Below are positions 55,217 through 64,000 of a stretch of DNA of 64,000 nt, in pieces. The stretch is taken from NCBI GenBank assembly GCA_019925095.2, contig CM034388.1, positions 32,003,502 to 32,067,501 of the forward strand, written 5' to 3'. The position numbers and the translations under genes were made by a program. How positions within the stretch are numbered: the first letter of the stretch is position 1; the number at the start of each line of letters is the position of its first letter. This stretch comes from Dendrolimus kikuchii. Lineage: Eukaryota > Arthropoda > Insecta > Lepidoptera > Lasiocampidae. A model generated the notes under the pieces. It had not been told where the DNA came from. It was given only the letters and a program-made list of their open reading frames with translations, and ran no database searches.

Positions 55217-58200
55217 ATGAAGTTACGTTTAAATAATTTGTTTTTGTTGACGCGTATCATCGATAACAATATAGGAAGCCAGGCAGCGAGGGCAAGTTTT
55301 TCTGTTAGGACTTCCAGCCACGTAAGTATCTACGAGTCATGGAGATTTTTTACGATCCTTTTTTTTAACAAACTGTTTGCAACGTTATGGTAGGATTCTG
55401 CAAATATAGTTTGTATTACAGTTGTCAATATCTGATAAACGCTCACAGGATGCGACTGGCTCCAGAGCGTCGCCGGCACCCCTCACTGACTTGCTGGGGC
55501 GCAAGCACAACTACTTGCGCATTTCGCTCACTGAGAAGTGTAATCTCCGATGTAAGTAGCCATAGTCAACATCATCTAAGAACTAAATTGGTTCTGTTAA
55601 TTTAAACAATACTAATTTCAATATTTCAGTGGCTTTATCGTGAAGGCTAGGCTACTTCAAAATTCACCTGTTTAAACAGCATCACATTACAAGTGGCTGT
55701 ACACTGAATCCATTTCCAATTTCCCTGTGGTCAGCATGTTTGGAATATTATATCAATCTGCTGCACTCACAGATGTGTCAACTGCTGACAAACTTCAGTC
55801 AGTGTGGGACAAAACTTCAAATCACTCACCTCCCTATTAAACTATGAAGGAGATATGTTTTCTTTTATTTGTCTATTGGCCATGGTGAGCAAATAGTGCA
55901 AGCTTGTTCACTAATGTAGAGAATGGGAGCCAAAGTCAGTGAACTTGATTATCTTGACATTATTTATCAATCAAACTGAAACTACAGTTGTTTTGGAGTG
56001 TGTATCAAGATTTCTGACTTAATAACAGTAAAAAACAATAGATAGCATGGATTTTATATTAGACAATTGAAAGAAGCTTAAGTAGTTTAAAAATATCTAT
56101 ATTTTGTGTAATTGGTGACCTTGAGTTTAAAAAATAAAATTATTAAAAAAAAACCATTTATTTAAAAATGTTTTTTTTTAATGTAATATGTTTTTAGTTT
56201 TTTCTGGGCATGTGTTACTTTTTTGCTGTAAAAGTTAAAAACTTCTTTTCTATTTTTTTTTTACTTTTCAATTCTTTCATTTTCTTTATTATCATCAAGA
56301 CTGAGCAAAAGTGCAAAATGGTAGTCATAAGCCAAAGGGTTTTAATTAAAATTAGAAACTAACAAATACTGCAAGTTAAATAAAATAAATTGTAAAAATA
56401 TAATCCAAGTACCATTATTTAAAGTCTAAATAGGACAGTATGGTGACAGATCTGTAAAACATAACTTGTAGCATTATGAAATAGATATTAATTTTTATCT
56501 TAAAAAAATATATTTAATCATGTTACTATTTAACAATAATATTAGGTTTAGAAAATGATGCTTATTTTTCTATTTATGTAATTCCTCCCACAGCGTCCTA
56601 GACTAGAAGACATGGTGTTGGGTTCGATAGCGTTCAATTTACTGCGGACTGTAATTCTGGTTTAAATTTAAAGAAAACGGCAACGTGTGTATTCCTCAAT
56701 ATTTATTGACCAACTGACTGATGTTACTATACCTCATACAATACAAATAATGCGATTTGAATTGAACACATGGTTTAAATTAATTTAAATACTACGTGGT
56801 TGATGATTGCAATTAAATGCAAGTCATGAGACAAATCTGAGGACAGAGCATAACAATTTGACCTCCTTAATCATAGTAATTGTAAATAAGTGTAGTTTAA
56901 TGATAAGGATGTCATTATTTTTTTAGTACTAAGTAAAGCCTGTAGATGCTTGCGTGATATTTTATGAGGGTATATATACTGTTGGGATTATTATCACATG
57001 ATTTTATAATTTAAACATCTGTGCAATATACACTTTTTCTAACTATAGAGGTGATTAGAAAACACATTTGGCATATTTTTGGAGTTCCAACGCATTAAAG
57101 TAAGACGGGGTACATTAAGGCTACAATATGAAAATTTGAGTCCTATCGGGCTAAATAAATAGACAGAATGTGTTCAGGTCAGTACTGCATGCCCGCGGAG
57201 GGCGTGCAGCTGTCGGCGCGCAGCGCGCTGCTGTCGACGGCGGAGGTGCTGCGGCTGGCGGGCGTGTTCGCGCGCCTCGGCGTGAACAAGGTGCGGCTGA
57301 CGGGCGGCGAGCCCACGCTGCGGCCGGACCTGGCCGAGGTGATAGCCGGGCTGCGCGCCATCGACGGCATCGACAGCGTCGCCATCACCACCAACGGGCT
57401 GGTGCTGACGCGGCGGCTGGTGGCGCTGCAGCGCGCCGGGCTCAGCGCGCTCAACGTGTCGCTGGACTCGCTGCGCGCGCCGCGCTACGAGCGCATGGCG
57501 CGCCGGCCGGGGCTCGCGCGCGTGCTCGCCGGCATCGACCTCGCGCTGCAGCTCGGCTACAGCCCCGTCAAGGTCAACACGGTGCTTATCAGAGGTGAGA
57601 CAACGACTTCTGTTTCCGGGTGTGTGTTATCATATCATTTGCATTTCATTGTAACTGAGGAGTCGATGACACCGATGACTACTATTCAATGAGCAAACTT
57701 TAATATTAACATATTCGTTTTCACCACCAGGTTTCAATGATGATGAGATTTGTGATTTCGTGGAGTTGACTCGGGATCGCGACATCGAGATCAGGTAAAC
57801 AGGGGCTACTTGCTACTCTATCCACCTGCCGTGTCGGTGCCGAGGGCTACCATGCCAACAAGTCACGTTTTAACTATCAGAAGACATTTAGTGAATCATT
57901 AGTTCAAAAGCTGAATAGGCAATAATAGGTCGCTGGCTATATAGCCACTGTTGGCAAGCTAAGGGGGCGTCTATTAATTACATATGACGTTTAAGAGAGG
58001 GAATGTCTAACCGAATCATTCAATTCAGTTCAGTTGTATCCTACGTTCTACACCAGGGATTCCCCCCACCCCCAGGGGGTCGATATCGGTTTCCTAGGGG
58101 TCGACATAAACAAAAACTGATTTTGGCAGTCGACAAGGTCTAAAAATCTTTTCATTGACATAAGTTCTTGTTTGAACCTCCTAAGATGCTATATAAGTTG

Positions 58201-61200
58201 TGGTACATGTACAAATGTGTTTTTTTTTTAATATGATGAGAAATTGATCTTAAGATTACTTACTTAACTACAAAGTTTTTAAATAATTTAAAAGCTATGT
58301 TGTTGGATTACGAAAAAAACTAAAGATACGATTTTTAAAGTAATTTGACTAGGGGGTATAAAGTATTAATTAGTTCATTTTGGAAAAGGGGCTCTTTCCC
58401 AAAATAATCTGGGAAATCACATTCTGAAATAAAATTATTAATTTAATTATGTTTTTTTTAAATAAATTTAAGTCATTTACGTTAGTAACACACATTTTGA
58501 AAAATCTTATGTAAGATTAGGACACGGAAGGGGGGGGGGGATTCAGTAAGAGGGGGCGTCCGAACAAGTCTAAGTGTCTAAGTGATTAATAATGTTGGCT
58601 AGTGAGCCATCCTTGAGGCGAATGTGGCCTCGCGAGGTGCGCACATTCCGCTTCCGCGTTTGCACAGCTGGTCAGGGCAGTTGCATACAACACTTTCAAT
58701 GTCGCAATCATTGCTGTGTGCCATTTGTTATTTCGTTTCATTATGTGCATGTAAAATTCTAATATACAAGGCCACTCGGAAAGTATTGTGAAAAAAGTTT
58801 TTATGCATGAGAAACTGGCCAGTTATAATCTGTTTTGAAAACATGATTATTTATAACTAAAGATAGGTGCGTTCCAATTTCAAAATTTCCCTCTACTTTG
58901 TTTATGAGCTAATTCATAGGGCATTCTATCAGTAGCTCACAACACCCAAAATGCCCAATTAGCCGTTCCACAAGGTGACAACGGTCGTTGTAGTCATGGT
59001 GAAAACGTCACTAATGATGTCATCATTTTCGATCACAAAACGCTCACAACGACCCATGTCAAGAGGTGGGTCGAATGGCCGTTCCACTTGAGTTTACGAT
59101 TGTAACGCCAGCAAGCAAGTGGAATGGGATAAATCGCGGTCGGGAACGTGGTCGTTGTGAGTCCCTAACGGAACGTAGCCTGAAGGTCGGATCTGCGTTG
59201 AGAACATTTTCGCGCTCAATTTTTTTAAGATTTCATGATGGCATTCATGGGTGAAGGCCCTTCTAAGGCAACCGTGTATCGTTGGTACAACGAATTCAAG
59301 CGTGGTTCAACTAAGTTTGGGGGATGAAGGAAGAAGCGGTCCCACTTTGACGGCTGTTACGGAAGCGTATCAAGAGATTCATCACGAACTGCAGATTGGA
59401 TCGGGAAGCCTTCATGAGATTCCACACGTACCTCTTCGCGTGAGGAGGATAGTTTGACGCTGGGTGCTGCACAACCTCACGGACGCTCAGAAGCAGGCCC
59501 GGGTGGGATGGTGCCGTGATATGATAAACAAAATTGAAGCGGGCTCGTCTCGGCGTGTTTACGACATCATTACGGGCATCACCTGTGATGATTTGAGTTC
59601 TGGATTTATCAATACGATTCAGAAACGAAGTGCCAGTCGACAGTTTGGGTGTTTCAAAACGAATCAACGCCAAGCAATGTGAAGTGATCTATAAGCAGAG
59701 GGAAGATTTTGATCGCGAGCTTTTCAAAGTGTTAAGTCCTTTACGGAACCGAAGAAGCCCTATCGTCGAACGGTATACTACCAAATCCTTGGCAGAAGTT
59801 TTCTCTGTTGTGGGCAACAAGTGACCAAATACGGCTCCGCGGCTTACTGCTCCATCACGACAACGCGCCCGCCCATACCGCACTCAAAACGAGAGACTTC
59901 CTGGACAACACGCCGGTCAAACTCCTGGGTCACCTTTCTTAAGCTTAAGCTCAAAGGAATACAATTTTCGTCGTCGTAAGATGCGTCTGAGCAAAGTGTT
60001 TCGAAAACTGGTTCACACGCACGAAACTTTTTATAGAGGCCAGTGGAGAGAGTACTTTGAAAAGATTTAATAAAAATTATTTACCTATAGAACATTTATT
60101 TTTATTTTCGCATAACTTTCTGAGAATCCCACGTATTTTAAGTATTTTTATTTTGAATCTGAACATAGACCACTGCATCTGTTTTTTTTTTGCTTTTCAA
60201 TTTTGGCTTCAAATGAACTTGAACTCGTTTTCTTTATGGATATTATTTAACTAAAATCTTGAAAATTTTAAGTCATTAATAGTTTAATTGAATTATGATA
60301 GTTCAGATTTAATGAAGACACATTAATCATTGCTGTGATGTCGGTGTTGCCATCATGATGGGGTATTTTTTTTAACTAATTGCAGAACGGGTAAAAAAAT
60401 TTCAATTTTGAATTTAAAACATTTGAATAAAGAGAAACAAATTTTAATCGAAAATATTTGTGCTAAATATTCAGATGTAATTTTTTTTTTTAAAGTGATA
60501 AATTAGCTTAACCGAACATCTTCCTTTCTCATATTTAAACATTTTAACGGACTCTTTCCATCCTTGAGCTTGATAATAACGGATGCCAAAAATACTCCTT
60601 CACTGAACTGCTTAAACCAAGCTGACCCATTTGCATGGTATATTAATCGGTATATACTTAGTCTGGCCATAAATACTGTTACAATTAAAAAGAAGATTTT
60701 TCCCATGCAAAGAGTGCGTACTTCTATTGATAACTCGCCTCAACGTTTAAAGGATTGTATTGCAGCCAATGGAGACCACTTCGAATAAGCTTTTTATATT
60801 TTAAATTGTTTTGTATTTATGGTGGTCGCGATGTGCAGGTTCATCGAGTTCATGCCGTTCTCGGGCAACAAGTGGGACGACTCGAAGCTGGTGTCGGGCG
60901 CGGAGGCGCTGGCGGCGGCGCGCGCGGCGTACGGGCCGCTGCAGCGCGAGCCGCCGCGGCCGCACGACACGGCGACGCTGTGGCGCGCGGCCGGCCACCG
61001 CGGCCGCGTCGGCTTCATCTCCTCGATGACGGAGCACTTCTGCGCCGGCTGCAACCGGCTGCGGCTCACGGCCGACGGCAACCTCAAGGTGTGCCTCTTC
61101 GGCGTGCGCGAGCTCTCGCTGCGGGACGCCGTGCGCGCCGGCGCCGCCGACGCCGACCTCGACGCGCTCGTGCGCCTCGCGCTGCGCAACAAGAAGCCGG

Positions 61201-61341
61201 CCCACGCAGGTGACCGCCTCCCTCTCTCCTCGCTTCTCACTTCTTCTGTCTTCCTCTCTGTGTCTCGCTCTGACTGTGATTCTAGGCATGCAGAATCTCG
61301 CCCGTATGGAGAACCGGCCCATGATACTGATAGGCGGTTAG
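55217..61341 (+). CDS. MOCS1: Molybdenum cofactor biosynthesis protein MOCS1A (GTP 3',8-cyclase), six exons
   Basis: Radical-SAM enzyme for the first step of molybdenum cofactor synthesis, in mitochondria. Exons: 55217-55321, 55449-55551, 57178-57594, 57731-57794, 60839-61209, 61286-61341. Phases agree (0, 1, 1, 2, 1); 371 residues. Seen: an Arg-rich N-terminus fit for import; [20 protein letters not shown] followed by CQYC, giving the CX3CX2C cluster (Cys 66, 70, 73); [51 protein letters not shown]; and [20 protein letters not shown], holding the second Fe-S cluster cysteines. It ends [18 protein letters not shown] and stop; the C-terminal Gly-Gly is essential in the human enzyme. Intron four hosts a mariner fossil. 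Confidence 0.93.
55552..57177. other. MOCS1 intron two, AT-rich
   Basis: No repeat or nested gene recognised. Confidence 0.4.
57795..59224. other. MOCS1 intron four, left part
   Basis: Mostly AT-rich. A G-run and GGGGGGCGTC-like segments at about 58530-58560 and 57963 suggest an old repeat. No gene seen. Confidence 0.35.
59225..60070 (+). pseudogene. Mariner-family transposase fossil in MOCS1 intron four
   Basis: Broken frames read [22 protein letters not shown], then [23 protein letters not shown] and DEL-like blocks, later RFKTNQRQA and [12 protein letters not shown] (CTCCATCACGACAACGCGC near 59850). Order follows mariner transposase: helix-turn-helix first, catalytic blocks after. Many stops. 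Confidence 0.8.
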
Positions 61342-61964
61342 CGCGGTGGGGGTGGTGGGGGTCGCGGGGGCGGAGGGCGGCGGCGCGCGGCTACTGCACG
61401 CTCACGCACCTGGACGCGGAGGGGCGCGCGCGCATGGTGGACGTGGGCGAGCGCGAGGCGACGCGGCGCGCCGCCGCCGCCGAGTGCGCGGTGGTGGTGG
61501 GCGCGCGGCTGCTGCGGCTGCTGCGCGACGCGCGGCTGCCGAAGGGCGACGCGCTCACGGTGGCCGAGGTGGCGGGCGTGCTCGCCGCGAAGCGCACCGC
61601 CGACCTCATCCCGATGTGCCACCCGCTGCCGCTCGAGTGCGTACGCGTCGAGGTGCGGCTGCCGCGCGGCGAGTGCGCCGCCGGCGGCGCGGTGGCAGTG
61701 CGGTGCGAGGCGCGCGCGACGGCGCGCACCGGCGCCGAGATGGAGGCGCTCGTCGGCTGCGCGGTGGCGGCGCTCGCGCTCTACGACATGTGCAAGTCGG
61801 TCGACCGCGAGATCACCATCACGCAGCTGCGCGTCGTGCACAAGGAGGGCGGGCGGCGCGACGCCGCCGCCGCGCCGTTGCCGCCGCCGCCGCTGCGCGC
61901 GCCCGATGCGTCGCCGCTGCGCGTTTCCGAGACCTACGCGCCCACCGACCTCGCGCACTTCTAA
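61342..61964 (+). CDS. MOCS1: MOCS1B module (cyclic pyranopterin monophosphate synthase, MoaC-like)
   Basis: Second module of the MOCS1 locus; MoaC-type enzymes turn 3',8-cyclo-GTP into cPMP. About 207 residues: YCTLTHLDAEGRARMVDVGE, LPKGDALTVAEVAGVLAAK, TADLIPMCHPLPLECVRVEV, TGAEMEALVGCAVAALALYD and MCKSVDREITITQLRVVHKE, so the Asp and Lys of the YDMCK block and the KGD block are kept. It begins right after the stop of MOCS1A and is in the frame of exon five. A fusion product could arise either by splicing 61209 to an acceptor at 61340-61341 (the TAG itself) or by keeping intron five, which is free of stops. A Pro/Ala-rich insert precedes the C-terminus. Confidence 0.9.
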
Positions 61965-61985
61965 CGTCGCTTCAAACTAAATACT

Positions 61986-61991
61986 AATAAA
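61986..61991 (+). promoter_or_regulatory. Polyadenylation signal AATAAA
   Basis: 22 bp after the MOCS1B stop codon. Confidence 0.65.
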
Positions 61992-62169
61992 GAGAAACAA
62001 CTTGTAGGCTCCGTGCGTTGGAGCGTGATTGCAACTCTTTACATTTAACGGAGTTACTTTTAAATGTGAATCCAATGTATTATATAACTCGTCTTTGATT
62101 ACACTGAATACCACGCCATCCGAATATGGCACTAATTGTAATATATCAGATTATAAATCATCGTTTTAC

Positions 62170-62420
62170 GGAGACCGGCTAATTATGTGGGAGACAGATA
62201 TCTAGCCATGCCGCCTCCGCCTGGTCCTGGTCGAAGGGGGAGGCCCAAGAAATATTGACTTGACGTTGTGAAGGATGACATGCGTACCAATGGTCTCAAA
62301 ACGGGGGATGCTGAAGACCGCACGAAGTGGAGTAGAAAAAGTAAGAAAGCGGACCCTGGGCGCCGGAGTGAACACTCCGAACGCAACCGGGAATTAACGC
62401 TCGAATGATAATGATGATGA
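62170..62420 (+). mobile_element. LINE ORF2 C-terminal remnant
   Basis: Frame reads GRRGRPKKY, then DVVKDDMRTNGLKTGDAED and RTKWSRKSKKADPGRR, the C-terminal pattern of a common lepidopteran LINE; ends in (ATGATG)n. Confidence 0.7.
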
Positions 62421-62913
62421 TCAGATTATAAATCACTAGGCTATGCATTAGATTTGAAATTCCCATAGAGTTCCCGGGACCAAAGGTACCTAAAGGTTTA
62501 TGTACCTGAACAACTACAAACTGTTGCCGGGAAAATGGGATAAAAAAAATTACACATTTTATTACAGCAAATTTGCTTTCGATCGGTTGTAAATTACATT
62601 GGAATAGTTTTTATTTGACCATTTTTTATAATTCCCAGAAAAATCCTTCGGAATTCCCGAGAATAAAAAGTAGCGTAAATTAGAAGTCAATCAATAAACA
62701 CCACATTAAAATCGGCCCAGTAATTTTTACATAAATCTCGAACTAACCAACTAAACGGATTTTATTCTTGTTTATTTTGATAGATTTTAGTGCTAACAAT
62801 CCAAATGCGGTGTTTACTTATATATCAAATTACATGAAACACATTTTAAGAAATACATGCATGTAATTAAAATTGCAATGCTATTGTAATTAATTAACTC
62901 CCATGTTATGTTT

Positions 62914-63168
62914 GACAGCCTCTGTGGTTGAGCGGGCTAAGTCTTTGCCAGCCTACCTCACTGCAACACAGAGGCTCCGGGTTCGATTCCTGGTATAGTA
63001 AATTTCGGAAATGTATTTTCTCCGCTATTTACTATGGTCTGAGTGTCTGGGATCGGCCCCAGAGTAGTCCGTTGTATATTATTATCCCATAACACAAGCG
63101 TAACTTGCTTAATTTGGGGATATACAATGTGTGTGTGTTTGTCTGCCGATTTTGATTTTTGATTTTTG
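62914..63168 (+). repeat. tRNA-derived SINE, copy 3
   Basis: A box TGTGGTTGAGCGGGCTAAG, B box GGTTCGATTCC (from 62980). The tail here is (GATTTTT)n in place of (ATT)n. Confidence 0.82.
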
Positions 63169-63610
63169 ATGTTAATATTTGTCTCTACAAATGTTTTGTT
63201 CTCAAATATTAATATGGAAATGGAAAAGCAGGGAATCTCAATTCAATAATAATTAAAAACAGCTTTAATTAATATTGAATTGAGATTCGCGTGTCAGTGC
63301 CATTCAATGAAGCTTCGATCTGAATCAATTCGCTTCGAGTGGACCAAGTGGTGCTAATTGTATATTATTTAGGGTAAGCGATTTGTATAGGACTCAGGGG
63401 CTCACTCCCAAAGTCCTTTGAATTTTCGAGCGAGCCCTCGGTTGTGGCCAATACTTTCATATTAAATTGTTATAATATATTTTTATAAAGGTGTATTGTA
63501 AAATATAAATGTTATTATTATGAAACATACTTATTATTTAACTGTATATCCCTCAATCGTACACATACTGATGGGCACTGGGATGAGACGGCATGTTCAC
63601 TCACTCCTTC

Positions 63611-63910
63611 ACCTCGGCCAATGAGCCACGATTCACATTCACCTCAGCCAATGAGCCACGATTCACATTCACCTCAGCCAATGAGCCACGATTCACATTC
63701 ACCTCAGCCAATGAGCCACGATTCACATTCACCTCAGCCAATGAGCCACGATTCACATTCACCTCAGCCAATGAGCCACGATTCACATTCACCTCAGCCA
63801 ATGAGCCACGATTCACATTCACCTCAGCCAATGAGCCACGATTCACATTCACCTCAGCCAATGAGCCACGATTCACATTCACCTCAGCCAATGAGCCACG
63901 ATTCACATTG
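63611..63910. repeat. 30-bp minisatellite, ten copies
   Basis: Unit ACCTCAGCCAATGAGCCACG plus ATTCACATTC, repeated ten times with almost no variation (one G in the first unit, one G at the last base). As 30 is divisible by three, frames stay open on both strands; no sign that it is coding. Confidence 0.95.
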
Positions 63911-64000
63911 GCATACACTTGTTTAACACGATCATTGAATATAAAGTATTAATTCAAGTTTTTAAATTTACATTTTAAGAGTGATAGTTCGACTGCTGAA

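Noticed and set aside
61338..61987. Long frames on both strands over the MoaC module
   Set aside because: Shadows caused by very high GC; only the frame with MVDVGE, KGD and YDMCK motifs is real.
63611..63910. CRISPR-like array
   Set aside because: Units are directly abutting with no unique spacers, and the context is eukaryotic.
63593..63952. Repetitive proteins of about 100 residues on both strands
   Set aside because: Products of a 30-bp tandem repeat, period divisible by three; no start context or homologue.

Overview
The window is insect nuclear DNA, almost certainly from a moth or butterfly. The sequence shows split genes with GT-AG introns, GC-rich coding exons in AT-rich surroundings, and a dense load of non-LTR retrotransposons, tRNA-derived SINEs, Helitron-like repeats, hAT and mariner fossils and short inverted-repeat elements of lepidopteran style. 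No prokaryotic, viral, rRNA or tRNA gene was recognised. The species cannot be named from sequence alone.

Five host genes can be reconstructed at splice-site level. (1) The 3' half of an SLC22-type organic ion transporter, plus strand, four exons at 1996-7679; its 5' exons lie left of the window. (2) A complete MFSD8/CLN7-type lysosomal transporter, minus strand, six exons at 32524-13785, 516 residues. (3) A tiny three-exon gene of the insect deltamethrin-resistance (prag01) family, plus strand, 37338-41679, 85 residues. (4) The C-terminal two thirds of exocyst subunit EXOC1/Sec3, minus strand, 51628-49126, with no N-terminal PH-like region found. (5) Molybdenum cofactor gene MOCS1, plus strand, 55217-61964, with a MoaA-type module ending in Gly-Gly-stop and a MoaC-type module directly behind it. 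EXOC1 and MOCS1 are head to head, about 3.6 kb apart.

Most of the rest is mobile DNA. Left part (0-16 kb): LINE remnants, a 1.19-kb hAT element with an 8-bp target duplication, a 573-bp inverted-repeat element with a long hairpin, and many copies of a ~320-bp retroposon. Middle (16-33 kb): MFSD8 introns hold an almost intact RNase H-bearing LINE (about 17.3-22.7 kb), a truncated CR1/Jockey-like LINE, an R1-type 3' fragment and tandem Helitron-like ends. From 33.4 to 36.2 kb lies a decayed DNA transposon with THAP and YqaJ-like remnants in convergent orientation. A two-ORF LINE with both frames open sits at 43.8-48.4 kb. The right part has a second R1-type fragment, mariner fossils and, at the edge, ten copies of a 30-bp minisatellite.

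The host genes share no evident pathway; the window is a stretch of housekeeping genes whose introns and spacers have been swollen by transposons. The points most worth a second look are the MOCS1 exon arrangement, the THAP/YqaJ fossil, a repeat family that carries an E2F-like box, the filled/empty site pair that defines the ~320-bp retroposon, and a short peptide conserved through synonymous changes in two unrelated repeats.
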